Shown: positions 56,424 to 64,000 of the stretch, in pieces
Layout of the letters: each line of letters begins with the position of its first letter
Numbering within the stretch: the stretch's first letter is position 1
Assembly (NCBI RefSeq): GCF_028993575.1
Contig: NZ_CP118615.1
Span: 2,976,001 to 3,040,000, forward strand
Origin: Micromonospora cathayae
GTDB taxonomy: Bacteria > Actinomycetota > Actinomycetes > Mycobacteriales > Micromonosporaceae
Reading direction: 5' to 3'
Length of the DNA stretch: 64,000 nucleotides
The notes under the pieces: generated by a model
What the model was told of the DNA's origin: nothing
The model's database searches: none
What the model saw: only the letters and a program-made list of their open reading frames with translations
Translations under genes and position numbers: made by a program

Positions 56424-56587
56424 GGAGGTTGCCGTCTCCGCTCACACCGTGGGTGGAGCCGAGGATCCCCGACCGGGGTCGCCGCGCAGGTCCCGACCGG
56501 GGGTGCCGCCGACCACCACCCGGGGATCAGAATCACCCGTTCGCGTGCCGACCACCGGCGCGCCGTGAGCCTTACGAGGTTGCAGCG

Positions 56588-56944
56588 ATGAACATCCTGG
56601 ACGCTCTTGACGCCCAGTCGAAGCGGACCGACCTCCCCGACTTCCGCGCCGGTGACACCGTCAAGGTGCACGCGCGGGTCGTCGAGGGCAACCGGTCCCG
56701 AGTGCAGATCTTCCAGGGCGTGGTCATCCGCCGCCAGGGTGACGGTCTGCGGGAGACCTTCTCCGTCCGCAAGATCAGCTTCGGCGTCGGGGTCGAGCGG
56801 ACGTACCCGCTCAACAGCCCGGCCATCGACCGGATCGAGATCGTGACCCGCGGTGACGTCCGGCGGGCCAAGCTCTACTACCTCCGTGAGCTGCGGGGCA
56901 AGAAGGCCAAGATCAAGGAGAAGCGCGAGAAGCTGCCGAGCTGA
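56588..56944 (+). CDS. rplS: 50S ribosomal protein L19
   Basis: 118 residues. [22 protein letters not shown] and [18 protein letters not shown] are the L19 signatures. The 164-bp gap after trmD includes two GACCGGGG(G)T-type repeats and could be a leader for its own promoter. A strong terminator hairpin follows. Confidence 0.97.
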   Translation: MNILDALDAQSKRTDLPDFRAGDTVKVHARVVEGNRSRVQIFQGVVIRRQGDGLRETFSVRKISFGVGVERTYPLNSPAIDRIEIVTRGDVRRAKLYYLRELRGKKAKIKEKREKLPS

Positions 56945-57035
56945 TCTCGGTCGCCACGCCACCGACCGCCAGCGCGCCCATCGAACCCGGGCGAACTACT
57001 CTGGTCGGGCGGGCGCAGCCGGAGTGACGATCTCC

Positions 57036-57079
57036 ACTACCGCCCGTGGGGCCTCGACGAGAGGCTCCCGGGCGGTAGT
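57036..57079 (+). terminator. strong terminator after rplS
   Basis: ACTACCGCCCG (57036-57046) pairs with CGGGCGGTAGT (57069-57079). An inner GCCTC/GAGGC stem carries the loop GACGA. The two stems stack with a small internal loop. Confidence 0.8.
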
Positions 57080-57099
57080 CGTGTCTGCGCAACCGGGGA

Positions 57100-57972
57100 G
57101 TGGGCGTGGTGCAAACAGTGGACGAGGACGGCGCGGCCGACCCGTGGCGGCGTCGGCCCCGGCGGTCCCGTCGGCAGATGCCGCTCTGGCAGGAGCTGCC
57201 CCTGCTGCTCATCGTGGCCTTCTGCCTTGCCGTCCTGATCCGTACGTTCCTCCTCCAGGCGTTCTTCATCCCGTCCGGGTCGATGGAGGACACCCTGCTG
57301 ATCGGGGACCGGGTCCTGGTCAACAAGGTCGTCTACGACGTCCGGGAGCCCCGGCGCGGCGAGGTGGTGGTCTTCCGGGGCACCGACCGCTGGGCGCCCC
57401 AGGTGGAGGCCGGCCCGGAGCCGGGCTTCCTGGGCAAGCTCGGCCAGACCCTCGGCGACCTGGTCGGGGTGAGCCGCCCCGGCGAGAAGGACTTCATCAA
57501 GCGGGTGATCGGCGTCCCGGGGGACCGGGTGGCCTGCTGCGACGAGCAGGGCCGGGTCACCGTCAACGGTGTCGCGCTCGACGAGACGTACGTGCTGCGG
57601 GACTCCCCGCTGGACCTGCCGCCCAACGCCCGGGAGTGCCGGTCCCGCCGGTTCGACGAGGTGGTGGTCCCGTCCGGCCAGCTGTTCGTCCTCGGCGACC
57701 ACCGGCTGGTCTCCCAGGACGCCCGCTGCCAGGGGCCGGTGCCGATCGACAACGTGGTCGGCCGGGCCTTCCTGATCGTCTGGCCCTCGGCCCGCTGGAC
57801 GTCCCTGCCGGTGCCGGAGACGTTCGCCCGGTTGGACGCCCCCTCGGCCGCCCCCACGCCGGTCCGGACCGTCGGCGGTCTGCTGCCGCTCGTCCCACTG
57901 GCCGGGGCGGGCTGGCTTCTCGCGCGTTCCGGTCGATCGATGCGCGTCGGGCGACGTAGGCTCCACTCGTGA
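57100..57972 (+). CDS. lepB: signal peptidase I (first of two)
   Basis: 290 residues. A cytosolic Arg-rich N-terminus precedes a transmembrane helix (LPLLLIVAFCLAVLIRTFLLQ). The catalytic Ser61 lies in FIPSGSMEDTL and Lys134 in DFIKRVIGVPGD. The box E motif is GDHRLVSQDAR, with QDAR where SxDSR is usual. A second hydrophobic segment near the C-terminus (GGLLPLVPLAGAGWLLA) suggests a second membrane anchor. It cleaves signal peptides outside the membrane. Overlaps the next lepB by 4 bp. Confidence 0.95.
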   Translation: MGVVQTVDEDGAADPWRRRPRRSRRQMPLWQELPLLLIVAFCLAVLIRTFLLQAFFIPSGSMEDTLLIGDRVLVNKVVYDVREPRRGEVVVFRGTDRWAPQVEAGPEPGFLGKLGQTLGDLVGVSRPGEKDFIKRVIGVPGDRVACCDEQGRVTVNGVALDETYVLRDSPLDLPPNARECRSRRFDEVVVPSGQLFVLGDHRLVSQDARCQGPVPIDNVVGRAFLIVWPSARWTSLPVPETFARLDAPSAAPTPVRTVGGLLPLVPLAGAGWLLARSGRSMRVGRRRLHS

Positions 57973-58601
57973 TAGACGAGCAGACGGACAAGCCCCGCAG
58001 TTCCTTCTGGAAGGAGCTGCCGGTCCTCCTGGGTGTGGCGATCCTGGTCGCGGTGCTGGTACGCGCCTTCGTGCTGCAGACCTTCTTCATCCCCTCCCCG
58101 TCGATGGAGAACACTCTCAAGATCGATGACCGGGTGCTGGTCAACAAGCTGGTCTACGACTTCCGGGAGCCCCGGCGCGGCGAGGTGCTGGTCTTCAAGG
58201 CGCCCACCGAGTGGAGCGGCAACCCGGACGGTGAGGACTTCATCAAGCGGGTCATCGGCGTCGGCGGCGACCACGTGGTCTGCTGCGACGCGCAGGACCG
58301 TCTGATGATCAACGGCAGGTCGCTGGACGAGCCGTACATCTACTCGGCCGACGGTCGTCGGGACAAGCCGGCCGACCAGGAGTTCGACATCACCGTCCCG
58401 GCCGGCCGGCTGTGGGTGATGGGCGACCACCGGTCCGCCTCCGGCGACTCGCTGGAGCACTGGGAGCGGCTCCAGGACATCGACCAGGCGACCATCCCGG
58501 TGGACGACGTGGTCGGCCGGGCGTTCACCGTGTTCTGGCCGTTCAACCGGGCCACCTGGCTGTCGGTGCCGGACTCCTTCGAGGGCATCCCGAACCCCTG
58601 A
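57969..58601 (+). CDS. lepB: signal peptidase I (second of two)
   Basis: 210 residues. One N-terminal helix (LPVLLGVAILVAVLVRAFVLQ), catalytic Ser45 in FIPSPSMENTL and Lys93 in DFIKRVIGVGGD, and the standard GDHRSASGDSLEH box. Shorter than its neighbour and without a second helix. It looks fully active, so the pair may divide substrates. The GTG overlaps the first lepB stop. Confidence 0.95.
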   Translation: MIDEQTDKPRSSFWKELPVLLGVAILVAVLVRAFVLQTFFIPSPSMENTLKIDDRVLVNKLVYDFREPRRGEVLVFKAPTEWSGNPDGEDFIKRVIGVGGDHVVCCDAQDRLMINGRSLDEPYIYSADGRRDKPADQEFDITVPAGRLWVMGDHRSASGDSLEHWERLQDIDQATIPVDDVVGRAFTVFWPFNRATWLSVPDSFEGIPNP

Positions 58602-58617
58602 CCGGAGGGGCCGGCGG

Positions 58618-58754
58618 CACCTCGGACGGTCCCGGGTACCTGGGTCGGGCGGCGGCCGGGGCCTCGGGTGGGCGCGGGCACCTCGGACGGTCGCTACCGC
58701 CTCGGGTGGTCGCGGGCACCTCGGGTGGTCGCTACCGCCTCGGGTGGTCGCCGG
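58618..58754. repeat. 19-bp minisatellite
   Basis: Five contiguous 19-bp units run from 58660 to 58754 around the core CCTCGGGTGGTCGC. At least two more diverged units lie upstream from 58618. It fills the gap between lepB and the NUDIX gene, with no gene in it. Confidence 0.75.
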
Positions 58755-58784
58755 TCCGCCGGACCGGTCTGGCAGGCTGGAGAG

Positions 58785-59252
58785 GTGACCGTCCACACCC
58801 CCCGACGCGCCGCGCGCGTCCTGCTCGTCGACGCGGCCGGGCGGGTCCTGCTCTTCCACGGCGTCGACCCGGCCCGCCCCGACTTCCGGTACTGGCTGAC
58901 CCCTGGTGGTGGCCTGGACGCCGGGGAGGAGCCGGCGGCCGGCGCGGCCCGGGAACTGGCCGAGGAGACCGGGCTGCGGCTCACCCCGGCCGAACTGGGG
59001 ACGCCGGTGTGGCGGGAGACGGTCGAGTTCCCCTTCGCCGGGGTCTGGTACCGGCAGGAACAGGAGTTCTTCCTGGTCCGGATCACCGCGTGGGAGGTGG
59101 ACACCACGGGCTTCAACGACATCGAGCGGGCCAGCGTCACCGGCCACCGCTGGTGGCCGCCGGAGGAGTTGGCGACCACCACCGAGCGGTACTACCCGGT
59201 GGACCTGCCGGCGGTGCTGACCCGGGTACTGGGAGGTGAGGCGGCGTGCTGA
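58785..59252 (+). CDS. NUDIX hydrolase
   Basis: 155 residues with a complete NUDIX box, GGGLDAGEEPAAGAARELAEETGL (Gx5Ex7REUxEExGU). It hydrolyses a nucleoside diphosphate-linked substrate, identity unknown. The GTG at 58785 is placed just before VHTPRRAARVLLV. A CAGGCT hexamer ~8 nt upstream suggests a leaderless start. The earlier in-frame GTG lies within the minisatellite and was rejected. It overlaps rnhB by 7 bp. Confidence 0.9.
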   Translation: MTVHTPRRAARVLLVDAAGRVLLFHGVDPARPDFRYWLTPGGGLDAGEEPAAGAARELAEETGLRLTPAELGTPVWRETVEFPFAGVWYRQEQEFFLVRITAWEVDTTGFNDIERASVTGHRWWPPEELATTTERYYPVDLPAVLTRVLGGEAAC

Positions 59253-60058
59253 CGCCCCCGCGTACCGTCGTGCGCCGCGACGGCGGCCTGTACGCCCTGG
59301 AACGCGCGTTGCAGCGGCGTGGCTTCCGGTACGTCGCCGGTGCGGACGAGGCCGGCCGGGGGGCGTGCGCGGGGCCGCTGGTGGCCGCCGCCGCGGTGCT
59401 CCCCGAGGGACGGCGCGGCGAGATCGACGAGCTGGCCGACTCCAAGCTGCTGACCGCCGCCGCCCGGGAACGGGTGTACGACGAGGTCGTGGCCCGCGCC
59501 CTGGCGTACGCGGTGGTGGTCGTCCCGGCCGACGAGGTCGACGCCCGGGGCCTGCACGTGTGCAACCTGGCCGCGATGCGGCGGGCGCTCGCCTCGTTGA
59601 CCACCCGGCCGGAGTACGTGCTGACCGACGGGTTCGGCGTGGACGGCCTGGAGGTGCCGGGGCTGGCGGTGTGGAAGGGTGACCGGGTGGCGGCCTGCGT
59701 GGCGGCGGCCAGCGTGCTCGCCAAGGTCACCCGGGACCGGATCATGGTGGCGCTGGACGCCGAGTTCCCGGCGTACGGCTTCGCCGAGCACAAGGGGTAC
59801 ATCACCGCCGAGCACACCGCGGCGCTGCGCGAGCACGGGCCGTGCCCGGAGCACCGGTTCTCGTACGTCAACGTGGCGGCGATCTCGGGCCGGGACGGCC
59901 GTCCGCCCCGCGCCCGGCGTCCCGCGCGGGTGCCGGGTCACGAGCCGATGGAGCGTTCGGGGCGGTCAGGGGGTACCGTCGGCGTGGCGTTGGGCGAGCA
60001 GCCTCGACCGCCGGCACCGGTGGGGGAAGATGTGGTCATGGAGGGCGGAGTGCGATGA
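59246..60058 (+). CDS. rnhB: ribonuclease HII
   Basis: Removes ribonucleotides and RNA primers from DNA. 270 residues. VAGADEAGRGACAGPLVAA holds the catalytic DE pair, and ELADSKLLTAAARERV and LTDGFGVDGLEVPG hold the other acidic residues. KGYITAEHTAALREHGPCPEHR is the C-terminal signature. A ~50-residue Arg/Gly/Pro tail follows the core. The 3' end overlaps the DUF2469 start by 4 bp. Confidence 0.95.
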   Translation: MLTPPRTVVRRDGGLYALERALQRRGFRYVAGADEAGRGACAGPLVAAAAVLPEGRRGEIDELADSKLLTAAARERVYDEVVARALAYAVVVVPADEVDARGLHVCNLAAMRRALASLTTRPEYVLTDGFGVDGLEVPGLAVWKGDRVAACVAAASVLAKVTRDRIMVALDAEFPAYGFAEHKGYITAEHTAALREHGPCPEHRFSYVNVAAISGRDGRPPRARRPARVPGHEPMERSGRSGGTVGVALGEQPRPPAPVGEDVVMEGGVR

Positions 60059-60378
60059 GCGCGGAAGATCTCGAAAAGTACGAGACCGAGATGGAGCTTC
60101 AGCTCTACCGGGAGTACCGCGACATTGTCCGTCAGTTCTCCTACGTGGTGGAGACGGAACGCCGGTTCTACCTGGCGAACCAGGTCGACCTGCACGTGCG
60201 CAACTCCGACGGCGAGGTCTACTTCGAGGTGGAGATGCACGACGCGTGGGTGTGGGACATGTACCGTCCTGCGCGCTTCGTCAAGAATGTCCGAGTGATG
60301 ACGTTCAAGGACGTCAACGTCGAGGAGTTGGAGAAGCCGGACATCTCCCTCCCCGCCGACTCGGGCTTCGGCGGCTGA
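60055..60378 (+). CDS. DUF2469 protein
   Basis: 107 residues. MSAEDLEKYETEMELQLYREYRD and FYLANQVDLHVRNSDGEVYFEVEM are highly characteristic of this actinobacteria-specific family, always beside rnhB (Rv2901c in M. tuberculosis). Function unknown. The ATG overlaps the rnhB stop. Confidence 0.95.
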   Translation: MSAEDLEKYETEMELQLYREYRDIVRQFSYVVETERRFYLANQVDLHVRNSDGEVYFEVEMHDAWVWDMYRPARFVKNVRVMTFKDVNVEELEKPDISLPADSGFGG

Positions 60379-60653
60379 CGCCAGCCACGGCCCCACCGTC
60401 CCACCCCGGCCGGAGCGTGCCCGAGCTGCATCGCCCAGCCGTCGCCGTCCAGGATTCCGCCGTCCCGTCGCCGTTCGTGTCGTCGCGCCGTCTCCTCGGC
60501 CCGTCCCGCCGTGCTCCCCGCGCCGTGGTGCCCGCGCTGTCGTGTCGTGGTGCTGTCGTCCCGTCGGCTCGTCGGTGCGTCGTGTCGTTGGCCCGTCGTG
60601 CCGTGTCGCCGGCGTGGGCGCTTGCGGTTTCGGCCCCTGCGGCGGCGCTCAGC
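60379..60653. other. low-complexity intergenic region between convergent genes
   Basis: 275 bp rich in CGTCG, CGTGC and TCGTG steps, with marked T/G skew on the plus strand from about 60450. No coding signature, hairpin of note or promoter is seen. Confidence 0.5.
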
Positions 60654-61760
60654 TCAGTCCGCCAGGACCACCACGTCCACCCGCTGCACCAGGTTGTTCG
60701 CGAAGCCGCCCCGGTTCCACGGCGGCTCGACCGGCTGGCTGCGCCCTGACGCGTCGGTGGCCCGCGCGCCCAGCACGTACCGCCCCGGCTGCGGCGTCCA
60801 GTCGTACCACCAGCGCCGCCAGGCCCACTCACCACCGACCGGATCGTCCAGCCTGGCCGGTGCCCAGGTGTCGCCCCCGTCCGTGGTCACCTCCACCGAC
60901 ACCACCGGGCCGTACCCGGACCAGGCCCGTCCGTCCACCGTGCACGGACCGGAACGCAGCACCCGGACCCGGGACATGAAGTCCGGGACGCCGGGCGGCC
61001 GGACCAGGGCGCGCGGCGCGATCCGGGTCACCGGTACCCCCGGGTCGTCGGGCTCCTGACGCAGCCGGTACGCCACCGCGTTCTGGTAGCCGTCGAAGGT
61101 CCGGGTGAGGACCGTGATCCGGCGCAGCCACTTCACGTGGGCCATGCCGTACCAGCCCGGCACGATCAGCCGTAGCGGCGCGCCGTGCTGCGGCAGCAGG
61201 GGAGCACCGTTCATCTCGTACGCCAGCAGGACCTCCCCGCGCAGCGCGTCGGCGACCGGTAGGGCGCGCTGGTAGTCCTGCTCGACCCCCCGTTCGAACC
61301 CGTGGTCGGCGCCGGTGAACACCACGTCCACGGCGTCGGCGTCCAGGCCGGCCTCGCGGAGCAGCGGCGCCAGCGGCGTACCGGTCCACTCGGCGTTGCC
61401 GACCGCCTCGACCAGCCAGGGCTGACTGACCGGCCGGGGACGCAACAGTGCCCGGCCGTTGCCCGCACACTCCAGGGTGACCCGGTGGGTGACCCGGGGA
61501 CGTTCCCGCAGAGCGGCCAGGTCGACGGTGAGCGGCGTGGCCACCGCTCCGTCCACGGTCAGCGTGTGGGCCGCCGCGTCGAGCACCGGGATGTCGTAGT
61601 GGATGAGCAGATAGTGCAGACCGGCCGGAGTGACGTCGTAGCTCAGCGCCTCCAGCGGGATGCCGTGGTTGCGGGCGGCGAGCTGGAGTTCCTCATGACT
61701 GATCCCCTCGTCCGGTCCGGCGACCCGGGACGGCCGGCTGGCATCCTCCACAGTGCTCAT
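60654..61760 (-). CDS. sulfite oxidase-type molybdopterin oxidoreductase
   Basis: 368 residues. THRVTLECAGNGR contains the Cys that binds the molybdenum cofactor. GNAEWTGTPLAPLLREAG and PGWYGMAHVKWLRRI follow within the SuoX-like fold. A C-terminal dimerisation domain starts near residue 250 (FMSRVRVLRSGPCT). No signal or heme domain is visible, so it acts in the cytosol or needs a partner. Its ATG overlaps the stop of the methyltransferase gene. Substrate unknown. Confidence 0.88.
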   Translation of the reverse strand: MSTVEDASRPSRVAGPDEGISHEELQLAARNHGIPLEALSYDVTPAGLHYLLIHYDIPVLDAAAHTLTVDGAVATPLTVDLAALRERPRVTHRVTLECAGNGRALLRPRPVSQPWLVEAVGNAEWTGTPLAPLLREAGLDADAVDVVFTGADHGFERGVEQDYQRALPVADALRGEVLLAYEMNGAPLLPQHGAPLRLIVPGWYGMAHVKWLRRITVLTRTFDGYQNAVAYRLRQEPDDPGVPVTRIAPRALVRPPGVPDFMSRVRVLRSGPCTVDGRAWSGYGPVVSVEVTTDGGDTWAPARLDDPVGGEWAWRRWWYDWTPQPGRYVLGARATDASGRSQPVEPPWNRGGFANNLVQRVDVVVLAD

Positions 61761-62569
61761 CGCGAACGCCCCCGTCGTCGGTCCTGGTGTCGCTGCCGGT
61801 CCTGGCATGGCTCTCGCTGCCGGTCTCGGTCTCTGTCTCCGGTCTCGGCGTCGGTCTCGGTCTCGGCGTCGGTCGCGGTATTGGTCTCGGCGTCGGTATT
61901 GGTCTCGGTATCGGTCTCGGGTGGGCCGCCGGACCGGTCGGACTCGACGAAGCGGAACATGGTGGCCCCGCGCGACAGCGGCCGGCAGGGGCCGGTGAGG
62001 CGGTGCGCCCCCACCGCGCTGCGGACCTGCGGATCGGTGAGGGAGAGCAGCTCGAAGCTCTCCTCGGCGAACCACCCGCAGATCGTCGGGACCAGATCCG
62101 GTGCTCCCCGGTGCCGGGTCCAGACGACCGTGCCGCCGGTCGCGCAGAGCTCCCCGCAGTGCCGGATCACCGACCGCACGTCGGCGTCACCCATGTTCCC
62201 GAAGAGGCCACAGACCAGGACGAGATCGGCGGGGACGAGATCGGCCCACACGTCGGTCCGGGCGGCGTCGGCCCGGACCACCTCGACACCGGTGAGTCCG
62301 GCGGCCCGGACCGCCTCGCCGGCCAACTCGGCGTTGCGGGGATCCAGCTCCACCAGCCGGGCCGTGACGTCGGCCCGCCGAGGGTGTTCGGCCAGTACGG
62401 GGACCAGGTCCCGGCCCTGGCCGGCGCAGAGACTGACCGCCCGCAACGGACCGGCCGGAGCACGGTCCAGCGCCGCGCCCACCTGCCGCCGCACCTCGGC
62501 GAGCCGGCGGGCCAGGGCGGAGTCCGGGTGGTCGTAGTCGGCATGCCAGGCGTACCAGTCGCGGGCCAC
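61757..62569 (-). CDS. class I SAM-dependent methyltransferase with repeat-derived tail
   Basis: 270 residues. The SAM motif AVSLCAGQGRDL (near residues 44-55) and acidic strand ARLVELDPRN are clear. VLVCGLFGNMGDADV and GTVVWTRHRG complete the fold to about residue 215. The last ~50 residues (Thr/Glu/Asp/Asn, then Arg/Asp/Gln-rich) come from short tandem DNA repeats. The stop overlaps the sulfite oxidase-type gene by 4 bp, so they are coupled. Substrate unknown. Confidence 0.85.
   Translation of the reverse strand: MARDWYAWHADYDHPDSALARRLAEVRRQVGAALDRAPAGPLRAVSLCAGQGRDLVPVLAEHPRRADVTARLVELDPRNAELAGEAVRAAGLTGVEVVRADAARTDVWADLVPADLVLVCGLFGNMGDADVRSVIRHCGELCATGGTVVWTRHRGAPDLVPTICGWFAEESFELLSLTDPQVRSAVGAHRLTGPCRPLSRGATMFRFVESDRSGGPPETDTETNTDAETNTATDAETETDAETGDRDRDRQREPCQDRQRHQDRRRGRSR
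61800..61930. repeat. hexanucleotide-type tandem repeats at the methyltransferase 3' end
   Basis: Runs of GGTCTC, GGCGTC and GGTATT-like hexamers, about 12-bp periodic. They encode alternating acidic and Thr/Ala/Asn residues on the minus strand. Confidence 0.75.
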
Positions 62570-62598
62570 CAGGCCAGCTTAGAGAGCGGCGGCCCCCC

Positions 62599-62680
62599 GT
62601 GCTTGCCCAGTGGTCTGCGGTGGTGGTCCGGGGCCTCTCGTGCTTGCCCAGCGGTCTCCGGTGGTGGTCCGGGGCCTCCC
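62599..62680. repeat. 41-bp tandem duplication
   Basis: Two copies (62599-62639 and 62640-62680) beginning GTGCTTGCCCAG with a few mismatches, upstream of the methyltransferase start. The gap from 62570 to 62890 contains no gene that I can support. Confidence 0.7.
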
Positions 62681-62890
62681 TTGCTGGGGCCCGGCGGTCG
62701 CCGCCGGTTGGAACCGCGTTTGCCGGTGACCGATCGGCCGGGGCATCGGCCCTGCTCCGGCCTGGTGCGTCGGCTGACCGTATAGCAGATCATCGGACGG
62801 CGCGGGTGGTCGTCCACAGGCTTCTCCGCTGTCCACAGCCGAGCTGATCGGAGTGGCCCGTCGGGGCACGGTCGGGACACGCTGCGCTCT

Positions 62891-64000
62891 GTGGCGGAGA
62901 CAGGGCGTCAGGGAGTGGCGCGATCGTGCGGGGTGCTGGTGTTGGCGTTGGCGGCGTTCGCCGGAGTGACCGTCGAGCTGGTCGGCGGGCCGGTCGCCGC
63001 AACCGGCCGGGTCGCCGCTCCGGCGGACGCCGGGTCCGGGCTGGTCTTCCGATGGCCGGTGGACGGCCCGGCTCGTCCGGTCCGGGCCTTCGATCCACCT
63101 CCCCGGCCCTGGCTGCCCGGTCACCGGGGCGTCGACCTGGCTGCCGCGCCCGGTGCCCCGGTCCGCGCGGCGGGGAACGGGGCGGTGCTGTTCGCCGGCA
63201 TGGTCGCCGGCCGGCCGGTGGTCACCGTGGGGCACGCCGATGGTCTGCGCACCACCTACGAGCCGGTCCACCCGACGGTACGCGCCGGCACCCCGGTAAC
63301 CGCCGGCGCCGTCCTGGGTGAACTCGCGGCCGGGCACCCAGGCTGTCCCGTGCCGGCCTGCCTGCACTGGGGGTTGCGCCGGGGCGCGGAGTACCTCGAT
63401 CCGCTCGCGCTGCTCGGGCCGGTCCCGGTCCGGCTGTTGCCCGTCGCCGATCCGGCGATCCCGGCGACCGTGGTCCCAGTGGTCGGTTGCCCACCGACCG
63501 TCCGCCCACCGACCGTGTGCCCGGCGACTGTGCTCCCGGTGGCCGTCTTCCCGGCGGTCGCTGTCCTGTCTGCCCGCGTGCCGGTCGGGGTCAGCGTTGG
63601 GCGAGCAGCGGTGGCAGGCGGACCGCGAGCCGCTCGTACTCCTCGGCGGAGTTGTAGACCTGACCGCAGAGGCGTAACCAGCCACGCCCACCCCACGCCA
63701 TCACGGCCACCTCGGCGGCGAGCCGGTCGGCGATCCGGTCCCGCAGTGCCCTCGCCCCGTCGACGGTGGTGGCCGTTCCGGGCGGCAGCGGGACGAGTCG
63801 CATCGCCACCGCCGGTCCGCCGGGGTCGGGCAGGTGGGCCGGGGCCACCCCGAGGGCATCGCCCACCACCCGTTGTCCGTACGCGGCGAGCGCGGCGTTG
63901 TGTGCGCGTACCCGGTCGACACCGAGGCAGCGCAGCGTGTAGAGCCCCACCGGTGCGGCCAGCCACGCGGTGTAGTCCAGGGTGGCCTGCCACTCGACCC
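62891..64000 (+). CDS. secreted M23-family metallopeptidase; frame stays open to the window end
   Basis: The signal peptide (ARSCGVLVLALAAFAGVTVELVGG) precedes an M23 domain at about residues 52-185. The domain has GHRGVDLAAAPGAPVRAAG (HxxxD), VVTVGHADGLRTTYEPV and CLHWGLRRGAEYLDP (last His). It would cut peptidoglycan crosslinks or act as an inactive LytM activator. The domain ends near 63450. The frame then continues through a Val/Pro/Thr repeat and antisense into the convergent aminotransferase gene without any stop up to 64000. The normal end seems lost. Confidence 0.75.
   Translation, partial: MAETGRQGVARSCGVLVLALAAFAGVTVELVGGPVAATGRVAAPADAGSGLVFRWPVDGPARPVRAFDPPPRPWLPGHRGVDLAAAPGAPVRAAGNGAVLFAGMVAGRPVVTVGHADGLRTTYEPVHPTVRAGTPVTAGAVLGELAAGHPGCPVPACLHWGLRRGAEYLDPLALLGPVPVRLLPVADPAIPATVVPVVGCPPTVRPPTVCPATVLPVAVFPAVAVLSARVPVGVSVGRAAVAGGPRAARTPRRSCRPDRRGVTSHAHPTPSRPPRRRAGRRSGPAVPSPRRRWWPFRAAAGRVASPPPVRRGRAGGPGPPRGHRPPPVVRTRRARRCVRVPGRHRGSAACRAPPVRPATRCSPGWPATRP
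63591..64000 (-). CDS. class V aminotransferase, isopenicillin N epimerase-like (5' end outside window)
   Basis: C-terminal ~136 residues of a PLP enzyme. DYTAWLAAPVGLY is the substrate-loop region. MRLVPLPPGT, AEVAVMAWGGRGWLRLCGQVYN and AEEYERLAVRLPPLL match the C-terminal domain of isopenicillin N epimerase/cysteine desulfurase relatives. The stop is at 63591-63593. The PLP lysine lies outside the window, so activity cannot be judged. Confidence 0.8.
   Translation of the reverse strand, partial: VEWQATLDYTAWLAAPVGLYTLRCLGVDRVRAHNAALAAYGQRVVGDALGVAPAHLPDPGGPAVAMRLVPLPPGTATTVDGARALRDRIADRLAAEVAVMAWGGRGWLRLCGQVYNSAEEYERLAVRLPPLLAQR

Noticed and set aside
58660..58754. CRISPR or attachment-site array
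   Set aside because: 19-bp units without spacers and no integrase or cas gene nearby; a simple minisatellite.
61761..62075. Longer start for the sulfite oxidase-type protein
   Set aside because: The added residues are Arg/Asp repeats translated out of frame from the methyltransferase tail; ATG 61760 overlaps the upstream stop as expected.
61302..62785. Long plus-strand open frames opposite the oxidoreductase and methyltransferase genes
   Set aside because: They are antisense to genes with clear motifs and consist of Arg/Gly/Pro low-complexity, the usual artefact of GC-rich third positions.

Overview
The window comes from the chromosome of a high-GC actinobacterium. The best fit is a Micromonosporaceae member such as Micromonospora. 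The evidence is very high GC with strong third-position bias, frequent GTG starts and leaderless promoters, an XRE/DUF397 gene pair, a SepIVA-type division protein, an FbiD-type F420 gene and an LPXTG surface protein. From memory of that genome, the gene order is largely collinear with the Mycobacterium tuberculosis block from Rv2985 (mutT1) to Rv2901c (DUF2469). This is therefore an ordinary core region with accessory genes slotted in. I see no tRNA or rRNA gene, insertion sequence, prophage or CRISPR array.

Layout. 1-9.7 kb: polyphosphate and phospholipid genes on both strands (MutT1-like NUDIX/phosphatase, CYTH-CHAD, ppk, cold-shock-like protein, fbiD; then plsC, gpsA, a cystathionine lyase-like enzyme and a PrmC-like methyltransferase with a possible attenuator leader). 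9.7-11.7 kb: XRE/DUF397 pair and two small proteins. 11.9-17.5 kb: ddl, DUF3515, a stand-alone Lrp ligand-binding protein, thiL, a GNAT acetyltransferase, an ATP-grasp enzyme and rpmB. 17.7-30 kb: DAK2/FakA-like protein, recG, an LPVTG surface protein, rsmD-coaD, sepIVA, DUF177-rpmF-plsX-rnc-mutM, and a CAP-domain protein. 30.4-35.1 kb: a small coiled-coil protein, smc and a HAD hydrolase. 35.1-40.2 kb: an accessory block on the minus strand (DinB-like, UspA, MFS exporter, MarR, PhoD-like). 40.3-48.4 kb: ftsY, an APH-like kinase, amt-glnK-glnD behind a probable GlnR box, and ffh. 48.4-54.1 kb: Uma2-like nuclease, amidohydrolase, TetR, a damaged PP2C phosphatase, a short archaeal-type proS and DUF402. 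54.3-60.4 kb: rpsP-khpA-rimM-trmD-rplS, two signal peptidases, NUDIX, rnhB and DUF2469. 60.6-64 kb: a methyltransferase/sulfite oxidase-type pair, an M23 peptidase whose frame has lost its stop, and the end of a class V aminotransferase.

Functional groupings. smc, sepIVA and ddl serve chromosome segregation, division and wall synthesis. ffh, ftsY and the two LepB proteins form the secretion route that the LPVTG, CAP and M23 proteins would use. amt, glnK and glnD form the nitrogen-sensing module. Ribosome-related genes (rpmB, rpmF, rpsP, rplS, rimM, trmD, rsmD, rnc) are spread through the window, mostly in short overlapping operons. Several genes carry in-frame short tandem repeats, and short intergenic minisatellites are common. 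These are the most unusual features here. I found no clear undescribed multi-gene system. The best leads are the leader before the PrmC-like gene, the two paired palindromic operators, the internally deleted phosphatase and the stop-less M23 gene.
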